Assembly (NCBI RefSeq): GCF_039524015.1
Contig: NZ_BAAAGF010000002.1
Coordinates: 372,001 to 436,000 of the forward strand
DNA length: 64,000 nucleotides
Direction of reading: 5' to 3'
DNA from: Gaetbulibacter_B jejuensis
GTDB taxonomy: Bacteria; Bacteroidota; Bacteroidia; Flavobacteriales; Flavobacteriaceae
Shown here: positions 9,294 to 18,569 of the stretch, piece by piece
How the letters are laid out: every line of letters starts with the position of its first letter
Numbering within the stretch: the stretch's first letter is position 1
Program-made: the position numbers and the translations under genes
Notes under the pieces: generated by a model
The model's database searches: none
Seen by the model: the letters and a program-made list of their open reading frames with translations, nothing else
Told to the model about the DNA's origin: nothing

Positions 9294-10019
9294 ATGAAAA
9301 GTGTAAAAGCGTTAGCGAGTATAAAACAGATTAGACTCACAGGATTACTTTACTTGTTGGTTATAATTTGTGCTGGTTTTAGTCAAGGGTATGTTAGAGG
9401 AACTCTTATTGTGCCAGGTAATGCTGTACAAACCGCAAATAATATACTTCAAAATAAAGGTTTGTTTCAATTAGGTTTAACAACAGATTTAATAGCATTC
9501 CTTTTAGATGTTGTCATTTCGGTATTCTTGTATCAGATTTTTAAACCTTTCAATAAAACTTTAGCCATGGTGTCTTCGGCCTTTAGACTTATCGCACATC
9601 CAGCGATAGGGAGTTTAAATTTATTGAATCACTACATGGCTTTGAAGGTGCTTGGAACAAGCGGAATGTCAAGCGCATTTAGTGAAGCACAAGCTCAGGA
9701 AATGAGCAGTCTATTGATGGAAGCGCATCATTACGGATACTTAATTGCTGGTGGATTTTTTGGTATTCATTGCTTGTTACTGGCTATGCTTATATACAAA
9801 TCCAATGTGTTTCCAAAACTATTTGGCGGTTTGTTGTTAGGTGCTGCAGCTGGTTATCTTATTGAAACTTTTGGAAATTTTAATGTTCCAGGTTATGAAG
9901 GTTATACCGCATTAATAGTTGGAGTTGCAGCTGCTCTTGGTGAGGTAGGATTAACATTTTATATGATTACAAAGGGAACAACAAAATCCTATAAGAATTT
10001 AAAAGAATTAGCATTATGA
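9294..10019 (+). CDS. DUF4386 family integral membrane protein
   Basis: The ATG at 9294 (MKSVKALASIKQIRLTGLLY) is preferred over an in-frame ATG nine codons upstream because DUF4386 proteins start this way. The protein has six or so hydrophobic segments, including LTGLLYLLVIICAGFSQGYV at the N-terminus and GGLLLGAAAGYLIETFG near the C-terminus, and the family signature around SAFRLIAHPAIGSLNLLNHYMAL. The function of DUF4386 is unknown. The stop codon overlaps the start of the esterase gene by four bases (ATGA), so the two are translationally coupled. Confidence 0.85.
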   Translation: MKSVKALASIKQIRLTGLLYLLVIICAGFSQGYVRGTLIVPGNAVQTANNILQNKGLFQLGLTTDLIAFLLDVVISVFLYQIFKPFNKTLAMVSSAFRLIAHPAIGSLNLLNHYMALKVLGTSGMSSAFSEAQAQEMSSLLMEAHHYGYLIAGGFFGIHCLLLAMLIYKSNVFPKLFGGLLLGAAAGYLIETFGNFNVPGYEGYTALIVGVAAALGEVGLTFYMITKGTTKSYKNLKELAL

Positions 10020-11236
10020 AAGCTAAATTAATTAAGCATATTATACTTATTACCATTGTGGTTTTGTCTTGTCATCAATCAAACGCACAGTTAGCTAATA
10101 AAATAGAAATGACTGAAGATTATCAATTGTTGGGTTTAGGAACTCAACACAAAATTCAGTCTGATATTTTAAAGGAAGAACGCCCTGTAATTATTTCTTT
10201 ACCTGTAGGCTATCATGATAACCAAGCAGAATATCCAGTGCTATATGTCTTAGATGGTTTGCAAAACATAAAACACACAGTTGGTACTGTTGAGCTGTTA
10301 ACCGAGTCGGGATTAATTCCACCTATAATTGTGGTTGGTATAGAAAGTTTAGACAGAAATAGAGATTTTACTCCTTCAAAAGCTGGAGAGGATTTACAAG
10401 GAAGCACTGGAAATTCAGGAATACCACAGAGTGGAGGTGCACCAAAATTTCTAGAGTTTTTAAGTGAAGAGTTGATTCCTTTTGTAGATAACAATTATCG
10501 AACACATCCTTATCGTATTTTAGAAGGTCATTCTTTTGGAGGTTTGTTTAGCGTTTACACGCTCATGGAAAACCCAGAACTTTTTGATGCGTTTATTATT
10601 CAATCACCAGCACTTTGGTGGAATAAAGAAGAAATGACTGAAAAGGCAAAAACCTTCTTCAAATCCAATAGGATACTAAACAAAACAGTCTACTTCGGAA
10701 TTGGTGGTGGAGACGGTTGGGGAATGCAACAAGAGTTGATCAGGTATGTTGATGTTGTAAAACAATACCAACCAAAAAACTTTAGATGGCTTCATGAAGA
10801 GGTAGGTGATGAAGGTCATATGGCATCTAGATTACTGTTGAACTACAATGGTTTAAAGTTTTTGTTTTCTGATTTAAAACTAAATGAAGACTTAATCAGT
10901 AATTTTAGTGATAATAGCTTTTTAGATGCTGAAGAACAATTGAAAACCAAGTATGGCAATATGGCAAGACGACCTGCTGAAGATTATTTTAATCTTGTTT
11001 CGGTTCTGGTCAATAAAGAGAATGACTTAGAAGCTATAACTGTACTAAAAAAAGCCTCAGAAGCCTATCCAATGTACATTGGATTATTGACGCAATTGGC
11101 AAAATTATATGAAAAGACCAACCAAAAGGAAAAAGCGATCGACACTTATCTCCTCGGAGTTGAAGTTTCAAAACGATATAAACTTGGACAAGAAGATGAT
11201 TTGCAAAAGGAAATAGAAAAATTGCGTAAAAACTAA
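10016..11236 (+). CDS. Secreted esterase (enterochelin esterase/D-type fold) with TPR tail
   Basis: A signal peptide ending near SCHQSNAQ leads into a putative esterase domain (about residues 45-290): YPVLYVLDG, nucleophile elbow GHSFGG (Ser about 173), and a His in EGHMASR. This is the enterochelin esterase/esterase D family fold common in Bacteroidota. The last 100 residues are TPR-like (AITVLKKASEAYP, EKAIDTYLLG). The substrate cannot be named; siderophore or ester drug hydrolysis are family possibilities. It overlaps the DUF4386 gene and is followed after 22 bp by the ABC ATPase. Confidence 0.88.
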   Translation: MKAKLIKHIILITIVVLSCHQSNAQLANKIEMTEDYQLLGLGTQHKIQSDILKEERPVIISLPVGYHDNQAEYPVLYVLDGLQNIKHTVGTVELLTESGLIPPIIVVGIESLDRNRDFTPSKAGEDLQGSTGNSGIPQSGGAPKFLEFLSEELIPFVDNNYRTHPYRILEGHSFGGLFSVYTLMENPELFDAFIIQSPALWWNKEEMTEKAKTFFKSNRILNKTVYFGIGGGDGWGMQQELIRYVDVVKQYQPKNFRWLHEEVGDEGHMASRLLLNYNGLKFLFSDLKLNEDLISNFSDNSFLDAEEQLKTKYGNMARRPAEDYFNLVSVLVNKENDLEAITVLKKASEAYPMYIGLLTQLAKLYEKTNQKEKAIDTYLLGVEVSKRYKLGQEDDLQKEIEKLRKN

Positions 11237-11258
11237 AGCAATTAATAATCAATCAAAA

Positions 11259-12140
11259 ATGAACATTATGAATACATTAAAAATCGACAACCTAAATCTA
11301 ACTTATAAAAATGGTTATAATGCCATTAACGGAATTTCCCTAGAAATAAAGAATGGGATGTTTGGTTTGTTAGGTCCTAATGGAGCTGGAAAATCGTCTT
11401 TAATGAAAACCATTGTAGGTTTACAAAAACCAACTTCAGGATCAATTACCTTTAATGATATTAATGTTGTAGAAGATGCAGATTATATTAAAAAAAATCT
11501 AGGGTTCTTGCCACAGGACTTTGGAGTTTACCCTAAAGTGAATGCATACGATTTATTAAATCATATAGCTATTTTAAAAGGGATCAATAACAAATCTGAA
11601 CGTCAAAAACAGATTCAATATTTGTTGGAAAAGGTGAACCTTTGGAACTTTAGAGATAAAGAGGTACACACGTTTTCTGGTGGTATGAAACAGCGCTTTG
11701 GGGTTGCGCAAGCTTTACTTGGCGACCCAAAAATCATCATTGTAGACGAGCCAACAGCAGGACTGGATCCAGAAGAACGGAATCGGTTTAATACGCTTTT
11801 AAGTGATATTAGTAGTGAGGTTGTTGTGATTTTATCTACTCACTTGGTTGAAGACGTTAAAAACTTGTGTTCTGAAATGACTGTAATGAATAGAGGTCGA
11901 ATTCTTAAAACAGGAAAGCCTAAAGAATTAATCAAAGAATTAGAAGGTAAAATCTGGTCAAAAAGTATTGCTAATGAAGACTTGGAAATGTACCAATCAA
12001 ATCTCAATGTTATCAGTCAGCAACTAATAGAACGTCAACTTCAAATTACAGTAGTTGCACCTTCACAACCTGAAGGGTTTTCACCAATTAATCCAATATT
12101 AGAGCATGTTTACTTTAATGTGCTTTCTCAAAACAGTTAA
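11259..12140 (+). CDS. ABC transporter ATP-binding protein
   Basis: A complete ABC ATPase of 293 residues. Walker A is GPNGAGKSS (about 39-47), the signature is FSGGMKQRFG, Walker B is IIIVDEPTAGLDPEE, and the H-loop His is in STHLVED. The 60-residue C-terminal extension after the nucleotide-binding domain is typical of ABC-2 type exporters. A start three codons later (ATG at 11268) is also possible. It lies between the esterase and the permease-peptidase fusion, two bases before the latter, and must energise that permease. Confidence 0.95.
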   Translation: MNIMNTLKIDNLNLTYKNGYNAINGISLEIKNGMFGLLGPNGAGKSSLMKTIVGLQKPTSGSITFNDINVVEDADYIKKNLGFLPQDFGVYPKVNAYDLLNHIAILKGINNKSERQKQIQYLLEKVNLWNFRDKEVHTFSGGMKQRFGVAQALLGDPKIIIVDEPTAGLDPEERNRFNTLLSDISSEVVVILSTHLVEDVKNLCSEMTVMNRGRILKTGKPKELIKELEGKIWSKSIANEDLEMYQSNLNVISQQLIERQLQITVVAPSQPEGFSPINPILEHVYFNVLSQNS

Positions 12141-12142
12141 TT

Positions 12143-15100
12143 ATGAATGCTATACTTCAATTTCAATTAAAGCATAGCGGAAATCGTTACGTCTTAGCTT
12201 TAACAAGTGTTTTATTACTGTTTATAGGATGGTTTTGTGGCTATAAATTCAACCTAACTGCTGGTGAGGGCATTTATCTTAATTCACCATACACCATTGG
12301 ATTTATGATGGCTTTGTTGAGTCTGTCCATGATATTTTTGGCTATTTTATTCGCCTTAGAGATTCTGTTTAAGGAATGGGATACAAAATTTGATATCATG
12401 TTATTTTCATATCCTGTTTCCCTTAAGACCTATTTAATCGGAAAGTTTTCAGGATTTACGATAAAAACTTTTTTAAGTTTTTCAATCTTAATTATTGGTT
12501 TCGTTATTGGTCAAAACATACGAACAGGAAGCGAAATGCAGTTAGGATTTAGTCTTTGGTCGTATCTCTATCCCTTTTTAATTTTCGGAGTTTTAAACTG
12601 CCTTTTTGTTTGTAGCGTCTTGTTTATGATTGCTTACACAACACGTAAGAAGTTATTAGTGGTCATTGGAGGTTTACTTCTGTATGTGCTTTATATGGTG
12701 TTATTGGTGTTTTCTAATTCGCCATTTATGGCAGGAAGTATTCCGCAATCTATTGAAGTACAACAACTATCATCATTGTTAGACCCTTTTGGAACATCTG
12801 CCTATTTCTTTGAAGCTAGAGACTTAAGTGTTACTGATAAAAATCAGTTCATCGTGCCACTAAAAGGCTTTTTAGCTATCAATCGTATAGTTTATCTGGT
12901 ATTGTCAATGCTGTTTTTGGTGATTTCTTATCGTTTTTATGTGTTTAATAAAGCAACAAGTAAAAAGACATTGAAGCGTAAAAAACATAGCGTTAAAGAC
13001 GCAATAGTCAAATTAACAAAAGTCAAAACGCCTGCTCTTAATTTTGGTTTTAAGTCAGAATTAAACGCAATCATTTCCTTTGCAAAAGTTGATTTGATTT
13101 ACCTTTTTAAAAGCGTAACTATAGTTGCCGTTTCTATGCTATTGGTATTTTTCGTTGGCATGGAAATGTATTCAGATATCGATAAAGGCATACGTTTACC
13201 AGATTATTATGCCAGTTCTGGACTTTTGGCGACTTCTATTTCTCAAAGTTTTCATTTGTTAGGAGGATTCATTCTAGTGTATTTCATTAATGATATGTAT
13301 TGGAGAAGTAGTTCTGCCAATTTTTACTTAATTGAAGACAGTGCATTTTTTTCAAAAGCAAAACTGAAAGGCCACTTAATGTCACTGGTTGTGTTATTGG
13401 TGTTCTTAACAACGTTACTTATCGTACTAGCATTAGTTTTTCAACTCGGTTATGGATATTCACAAATGGATTGGTTGGCTTATTTTGGAGTTATTATATT
13501 CAATACAATTCCGCTTTTTCTTTTTGGTACATTGCTACTTCTTATCAATAGTATCATCAATAGCAAATATGTAGCCTTAGGCGTTTCAATATTAGCGGTT
13601 GTAGTCTTTACGACACCATTAATAAAGATGTTGTTGCCCTATCCATTATTACATGTGTTTTCAGGATTCAAAGGTGTATTTAGTGACCTAAATGGTTATG
13701 GAGCTTACCTGTCAGCTTTTATAAATAGATCGCTTTTTGGAATTTGTCTTTTAGGGTTATTGTGGGTTTTTAATTCGTATTTGAAATCAAAACAATGGAC
13801 TAAAATCAAATCATTTATTGTCGTTATTTTCTTTGGATTAAGCGTTTTTACAGCATTCAATTTTATGAAGGGTTATGCACCAAAAAACGAAGATGCTCAA
13901 CTTGTTGAGGCTGTTAATTATGAAAAGAATTTTCGTCATTATGAAAACATATCTCAACCTACAATTACAGATGTAGATACAAAAATAGATTTGTATCCTT
14001 CTGAAAATGCTTATGAGATTCAAGGCAAGTATAGACTTCAAAATCTGTCAGATGAACCAATACATAAGATTCTATTAAATTTTCACGCTGATTTAAAATT
14101 AGAGAACGCAAAACTTCAAATACAGAATGAAGAGATTTCAATCGATAAGCATGTGTCAGAAATCAAGCTTAATAAACCTTTATTGCCAAATGACACAGCG
14201 ATTCTAGAGTTTCATTTATCATACAAATGGTATGCTGTCAATGGACATCAATCGTTTAATGCTATCGTGAATAATGGTTCGTTTATGCGTATTAGTAATT
14301 ATTATCCATCATTGGGATACCAATCAGATAAAGAGATAGAGGACGAGCAAAAAAGAGAAGCCTACGAACTTGGAAATCCAACACCTTTAAAGACACTTGA
14401 AGCACCAGAAGTTTTTAAAAATGACTTTATCAATTTAGATATGGTAGTGTCTACGGAAAGCCACCAAACACCAATGGGAATTGGTGATGTAGTTAAAACT
14501 TGGTCTGAAAACGAAAGGGCATTTACACAATATAAAGCCGATAGTATTCCATTTCGATTTGCAGTAGCTTCTGCTAAATACCAAAAGCAGTCTATGATGC
14601 ATCGTAATATAGAGATTGAAGTGCTTTATCATGATATGCATTTTGAAAATGTAGACCGACTACTGAAAAATACGGTATTGAGTTTAGATTACTGTATCGA
14701 TAATTTTAATACTTACCCATTTGAAAAAATAAGCTTTGTTGAGGTGTCTTCTTTTACGAGCGGATTCGCTGCTACAGCCTATCCAGCCACCATTTTTATG
14801 ACCGAAAACATGATTTTCCACGCTAATATCGATAGTGACCCAAGTAAAGATGTTATCAATGAATTGGCAGGTCATGAGTTGGCTCACATTTGGTGGGGAA
14901 ATAGCCAAATAAACCCAGATGAAAGGGAAGGAGCGTCCATGCTTACAGAATCTCTTGCCATGTATACCGAAATGATGATTTACAAAAAACTATATGGAAA
15001 AGAGCGTATGATGGAACGTGTTCAAATTCATCAACAAATTTATGATAACGAAAAGGGACTTTACGGAGATCCACCGTTGTACAAAGTACCTTATGGAGCC

Positions 15101-15322
15101 ACACATATAGCTTACTCAAAAGGAGCTATTGCAATGGTGAAATTATCTGAATTAATCGGTGAAGACAAAGTCAATCAAGCGTTAAGGAACTTTTTAGCTA
15201 ATAACAAGTATCCAAAAAAACCAACGTCTTTAGACTTGCTTGAGGAATTTTATAGCTTATTACCAAATGATGTGTTGAAGTCTAGAGTGGATCAATTGTT
15301 TAAGGATGTTAATAAAGAATAA
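12143..15322 (+). CDS. ABC-2 type permease fused to M1 family aminopeptidase
   Basis: The first roughly 570 residues hold about twelve transmembrane segments in two ABC-2 permease-like halves. A beta-sandwich linker follows (about 590-720), then an M1 peptidase domain with the zinc motif HELAH (about 910-914, in GHELAHIWWGN) and the downstream glutamate in LTESLAMY. The family GxMEN exopeptidase motif is not obvious; the matching region is VEVSSFTSGFAAT. The catalytic part should face the periplasm. This fusion occurs widely in Bacteroidota without assigned function. Together with the ATPase it forms an exporter that may process or sense peptides. Confidence 0.9.
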   Translation: MNAILQFQLKHSGNRYVLALTSVLLLFIGWFCGYKFNLTAGEGIYLNSPYTIGFMMALLSLSMIFLAILFALEILFKEWDTKFDIMLFSYPVSLKTYLIGKFSGFTIKTFLSFSILIIGFVIGQNIRTGSEMQLGFSLWSYLYPFLIFGVLNCLFVCSVLFMIAYTTRKKLLVVIGGLLLYVLYMVLLVFSNSPFMAGSIPQSIEVQQLSSLLDPFGTSAYFFEARDLSVTDKNQFIVPLKGFLAINRIVYLVLSMLFLVISYRFYVFNKATSKKTLKRKKHSVKDAIVKLTKVKTPALNFGFKSELNAIISFAKVDLIYLFKSVTIVAVSMLLVFFVGMEMYSDIDKGIRLPDYYASSGLLATSISQSFHLLGGFILVYFINDMYWRSSSANFYLIEDSAFFSKAKLKGHLMSLVVLLVFLTTLLIVLALVFQLGYGYSQMDWLAYFGVIIFNTIPLFLFGTLLLLINSIINSKYVALGVSILAVVVFTTPLIKMLLPYPLLHVFSGFKGVFSDLNGYGAYLSAFINRSLFGICLLGLLWVFNSYLKSKQWTKIKSFIVVIFFGLSVFTAFNFMKGYAPKNEDAQLVEAVNYEKNFRHYENISQPTITDVDTKIDLYPSENAYEIQGKYRLQNLSDEPIHKILLNFHADLKLENAKLQIQNEEISIDKHVSEIKLNKPLLPNDTAILEFHLSYKWYAVNGHQSFNAIVNNGSFMRISNYYPSLGYQSDKEIEDEQKREAYELGNPTPLKTLEAPEVFKNDFINLDMVVSTESHQTPMGIGDVVKTWSENERAFTQYKADSIPFRFAVASAKYQKQSMMHRNIEIEVLYHDMHFENVDRLLKNTVLSLDYCIDNFNTYPFEKISFVEVSSFTSGFAATAYPATIFMTENMIFHANIDSDPSKDVINELAGHELAHIWWGNSQINPDEREGASMLTESLAMYTEMMIYKKLYGKERMMERVQIHQQIYDNEKGLYGDPPLYKVPYGATHIAYSKGAIAMVKLSELIGEDKVNQALRNFLANNKYPKKPTSLDLLEEFYSLLPNDVLKSRVDQLFKDVNKE

Positions 15323-15411
15323 TGGCTGTAAATCAAAAAATAAAAGCTATAGAAGCATCTTTTTAAGAATTGTTATTTAAGTAAATATTTGATTGCTATT
15401 TACTCTAGTTA

Positions 15412-16329
15412 TTAATTATACGTTTTTCTAAATTCTGAAGGAGACATGTCTGTTTTATTTTTAAAAAGTTTGGTAAATGAAGCTGGATGTTCAAAGCCTA
15501 AGTTGTAGGCTATTTCACTAATAGAGAGTAGCGGTGTTGCCAATTGCTCTTTAGCTTTTTCTATAATTGTATTATGAATATGTTGTTGTGTGCTTTGTCC
15601 TGTTAAGGATTTGAGCATGCTGCTTAAATAGTTAGGCGATAAGTTTAAGCGGTCTGCAACATCTTGTACAGTAGGTATGCCGTTATCAATTATTTGGTCA
15701 TCATTGAAATATTCTGCAAGTACCTTTTTTAGTTGACTTAATATTTGATGATTAGAAATGTTTCGGGTAATAAATTGTCTTTCATAAAAACGTTCAGCAT
15801 AATTGAGGAGTAGTTCTATTTGCGCAATTATGATTTTCTGACTGAATTTATCTATGTTAGACTGGTATTCGCCTTGAATTTGCATTAAAATATTTAACAT
15901 CATTTGTTCTTCCTTTTCTGAAAGGAATAATGCTTCGTTTACGGTGTATCCAAAAAACTCATATTGCTTTATGGTTTTTGCTAAGGACGAGTTCCATAAA
16001 AAATCAGGATGTACCAATAGGAGCCAACCCGAAGGTGTGTTGGTTTTAATGTTAGGATTTTCTCCTAAGCTCATAATTTGATTAGGTGCAATGAAAGTCA
16101 TCACACCTTCATCAAAATCATATTCTTGTTGACCATAAAAGAACTTGTAAGGCACATTGCGTTTTAAGCCAATAGTGTAATAATCTTGTTTCCATTTTAG
16201 AGATTCAATATTTGAAGGATACTGCACCTGACTGTAATCCACTAAACTAATTAATGGATGTTCAGGTGCAGCTATATTGGCTTGTTTATGGTAATCACTT
16301 ACCTTTTTAAAGTGTTTTAAGTCTTTCAT
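15412..16329 (-). CDS. AraC family transcriptional regulator
   Basis: A 305-residue regulator with a cupin-like N-terminal half (about 30-190, including PYKFFYGQQEYDFDEGVMTF and WLLLVHPDFLW) and a C-terminal AraC double helix-turn-helix (VADRLNLSPNYLSSMLKSL, SEIAYNLGFEHPASFTKLF, MSPSEFRK). It follows the short-chain dehydrogenase by 24 bp on the same strand, so both form an operon. Regulators of this class in Flavobacteriia usually sit beside oxidoreductases and respond to small organic effectors; the ligand here is unknown. Confidence 0.9.
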   Translation of the reverse strand: MKDLKHFKKVSDYHKQANIAAPEHPLISLVDYSQVQYPSNIESLKWKQDYYTIGLKRNVPYKFFYGQQEYDFDEGVMTFIAPNQIMSLGENPNIKTNTPSGWLLLVHPDFLWNSSLAKTIKQYEFFGYTVNEALFLSEKEEQMMLNILMQIQGEYQSNIDKFSQKIIIAQIELLLNYAERFYERQFITRNISNHQILSQLKKVLAEYFNDDQIIDNGIPTVQDVADRLNLSPNYLSSMLKSLTGQSTQQHIHNTIIEKAKEQLATPLLSISEIAYNLGFEHPASFTKLFKNKTDMSPSEFRKTYN

Positions 16330-16353
16330 TAGCTATAAAATTAAGAAAAGATT

Positions 16354-17109
16354 TTACACTAACATACCACCAGATACTTCAATACGCTGTCCGTTAATCC
16401 AGCCTGCTTTTTTAGAGCAAAGGAAAGCGACAGTTCCACCAATATCTTCGGCTTTACCTACACGACCAAGTGCTGTAATGCTAGAGATTAAGTCTGCTTT
16501 TTCTTTGTCTTTGTTGCTGCCTCCAGCAAAATCGGTTGCGATGGCTCCAGGAGCAATCACATTGGCTGTGATGTTACGTTTACCTAGTTCCTTAGCTAAG
16601 TAACGTGTAAAGACCTCAATTCCTCCTTTCATCATAGCATAAGCAGACATTCCTGGTAGGCTAAAACGTGCCAAACCACTTGATATATTAATGATTCTTC
16701 CGCCTTTATTGAGATATGGTATAGCTGCTTGTGTTAAAAAGTAGACACTTTTTAGGTGTATGTTCATCATTTCGTCAAATTGAACTTCAGTAGTGTCAGG
16801 TACTAAGTTAAACGTTCCAGTGCCTGCATTGTTAATCAAAAAATCAAAGTTTTTGCTTCCATTTTCTTGTTGTAAATAGTTGGTTGCTTTATTAATGAAA
16901 TCTTGTCCGCTTTTAGGGTTGTTGGCATCAAAAGGAAATGCTGCAGCTTTTTGACCCATAGCTTCAATTTCAGAAATAACTTCGTTGGCTTTATTTTGGT
17001 TGCTGTGATATGAAAAAATGATGTTGACACCATCTTGTGCCAAATTAAGAGCCATATCGCGTCCTAAACCTCTACTGCCACCTGTAATAATTGCTGTTTT
17101 TTGTTTCAT
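16354..17109 (-). CDS. Short-chain dehydrogenase/reductase (SDR)
   Basis: The chosen ATG (17107-17109) gives MKQKTAIITGGSRGLGRDMA, the normal classical-SDR start; the longer frame upstream adds 13 residues outside the family. The dinucleotide motif TGGSRGLG, structural NNAG (in INNAGTG), catalytic Ser in ISSGLAR and YAMMK are all present, and the C-terminus has GWINGQRIEVSGG. It is a cytoplasmic NAD(P)H-dependent oxidoreductase resembling 3-oxoacyl-ACP reductase or glucose dehydrogenase; the substrate is not predictable. It is transcribed with the AraC gene behind it and preceded by 21-bp-spaced direct repeats. Confidence 0.92.
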   Translation of the reverse strand: MKQKTAIITGGSRGLGRDMALNLAQDGVNIIFSYHSNQNKANEVISEIEAMGQKAAAFPFDANNPKSGQDFINKATNYLQQENGSKNFDFLINNAGTGTFNLVPDTTEVQFDEMMNIHLKSVYFLTQAAIPYLNKGGRIINISSGLARFSLPGMSAYAMMKGGIEVFTRYLAKELGKRNITANVIAPGAIATDFAGGSNKDKEKADLISSITALGRVGKAEDIGGTVAFLCSKKAGWINGQRIEVSGGMLV

Positions 17110-17170
17110 GTTACTGTAGTTTTTTAATGATGATACAAAGTTGAGCAAATACTAAAAGAGATAGTTTTCC

Positions 17171-17202
17171 AAATCTACGTTTGTTTTGTTTAAATCTACG
17201 TT
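17171..17202 (-). promoter_or_regulatory. 21-bp-spaced direct repeat upstream of SDR (putative AraC site)
   Basis: AAATCTACGTT occurs at 17171-17181 and again at 17192-17202, an exact offset of 21 bp, in the promoter region of the SDR-AraC operon (leftward). On the minus strand the proximal copy is followed after 17 bases by AGTATTTG, a degenerate -7 box. Two half-sites on the same DNA face at two helical turns are typical of AraC-family binding sites. The regulator is one of the two flanking AraC genes. Confidence 0.6.
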
Positions 17203-17247
17203 GTTATATATAATTCTGTATGGTTTATTAAAAGGTTAATCTGTTTG

Positions 17248-18120
17248 TTAGTTATAATTTTTTCTAAACTCTAAAGGAGTTAGTCCGGTTTTGGATTTAA
17301 ATACTTTTGAAAAATAGGCATAGTCTGAAAACTCGAGCTGATAAGCAATTGTAGCTAAGTTATCATGAGAATGCACAATTAATCGTTTGGCTTCTAGGAT
17401 GACTCGCTCAGAGATAAGCTGACTTGTAGTTTTGTTAATGGTTTTTTGAACCACTCTATTAAGATGCTTGGTAGTTATATTAAGTTCTTGTGCATAAAAC
17501 TTTGGTAGTTTTTCTTTAAGGAAATGATTGTTTATTAAATGCTCTAGCTTCTCTAATATTTGCGAATATTGAGATGTTTTAAGCTTTTCTAAATTAATAT
17601 TAGTGGTATATGCTCTAGTGAGTTCAATATAAATGTCACTAAACAAGTTTACTATTTTTAATTCTCTTAAAAGGTTAGGTTGCATATATTCGGTGTAAGC
17701 CTCTTTAAACTTAAGTTGTAGTAATGAGAGCTGTTGGCTTGTTAAATCTACTACAGGAGGATTCTGATAAGAATAATAAAACGGAAATGAATGTAGGGTA
17801 TGATTTAAAAACTTTAGATCATAAAATTCTTGCGAATGGAAAAAGATATACCCTTCGGGTTGTGTCTTAAACTTCCAAAAATGAGTTTGTCCTGGTTTTA
17901 AGAAAAACACTCTACCTGGATTAATAGCATAAGAATCAAAATCTATTTCATGGATGCCTGTGCCTTTGGTGAATAGTACACACAGATAGAAGTTATGACT
18001 GTGTGGCTTATTTATTAAATCTTTATTACGCTGTATATGTTTTGAAAATGAATTGATATACACTTCATTAAGAGGCGTAGATTCTTTAAACTGACTAATA
18101 TTTAAAATAGGAATTTGCAT
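17248..18120 (-). CDS. AraC family transcriptional regulator, cupin type
   Basis: The N-terminal half (about 25-160) is a cupin-like AraC binding domain with HSHNFYLCVLFTKGTGIHEI-like pattern (PHSHNFYLCVLFTKG, PGRVFFLKPGQTHFW). The C-terminal 100 residues form the AraC DNA-binding domain (AQELNITTKHLNRVVQKT, LATIAYQLEFSDYAYFSKVF, LTPLEFRK). It lies immediately upstream of the SDR operon in the same direction, an arrangement in which AraC proteins typically control the next transcription unit. Its promoter is back to back with that of the DUF983 gene. Confidence 0.9.
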   Translation of the reverse strand: MQIPILNISQFKESTPLNEVYINSFSKHIQRNKDLINKPHSHNFYLCVLFTKGTGIHEIDFDSYAINPGRVFFLKPGQTHFWKFKTQPEGYIFFHSQEFYDLKFLNHTLHSFPFYYSYQNPPVVDLTSQQLSLLQLKFKEAYTEYMQPNLLRELKIVNLFSDIYIELTRAYTTNINLEKLKTSQYSQILEKLEHLINNHFLKEKLPKFYAQELNITTKHLNRVVQKTINKTTSQLISERVILEAKRLIVHSHDNLATIAYQLEFSDYAYFSKVFKSKTGLTPLEFRKNYN

Positions 18121-18160
18121 AATATGTCCTAAAAGTACAAATAATAGTGCAAATTCTATA

Positions 18161-18191
18161 TATGTAAAAAGGATTAGAGGTTTTACTTTTG
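18161..18191 (+). promoter_or_regulatory. Bacteroidota-type promoter of DUF983 gene
   Basis: TATG (18161-18164, one mismatch to the -33 TTTG) is followed after 19 bases by TACTTTTG (18184-18191), an exact match to the -7 consensus TAnnTTTG. The DUF983 start codon is 21 bases further on, consistent with a short leader. Confidence 0.55.
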
Positions 18192-18212
18192 TTGCTAATA
18201 AAATAGTTGCTT

Positions 18213-18569
18213 ATGCCTAATGTTATTGCTGCGTTGACTTGTAAATGTCCTAAATGTAAAAACGGTAAAATTTTTAATAATAGAGGTAATCTCTTATTGT
18301 TGAATATTCCTAAAATGAATGATAAATGTCCTGTTTGTAACTATAAGTTTGAACGCGAAACAGGTTTCTTTTTTGGAGCTATGTTTGTGAGTTACGGACT
18401 TGCTGTAGCGCAAATGATTGCGAGTCTTGTGGTGTTCTGGTATTTTATTGATTTATCACCTTTACGAGTTTTTGCTATTATTGCTACAATAGCTGTTTTA
18501 TTAGGAACCATTAACTTTAAATTGTCGAGGTCTATTTGGATTTATATATTTTATAAGGATAAGGTATAA
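18213..18569 (+). CDS. DUF983 family membrane protein
   Basis: The ATG at 18213 gives MPNVIAALTCKCPKCKNGKI, the standard family start. Two CxxC-type cysteine pairs (CKCPKC at 10-15 and CPVC at about 40-43) suggest a small zinc ribbon, followed by two transmembrane helices (FGAMFVSYGLAVAQMIASLV and the following hydrophobic stretch). DUF983 proteins are small inner-membrane proteins of unknown function. The stop codon abuts the stop codon of the convergent S41 peptidase with no base between them. Confidence 0.85.
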   Translation: MPNVIAALTCKCPKCKNGKIFNNRGNLLLLNIPKMNDKCPVCNYKFERETGFFFGAMFVSYGLAVAQMIASLVVFWYFIDLSPLRVFAIIATIAVLLGTINFKLSRSIWIYIFYKDKV

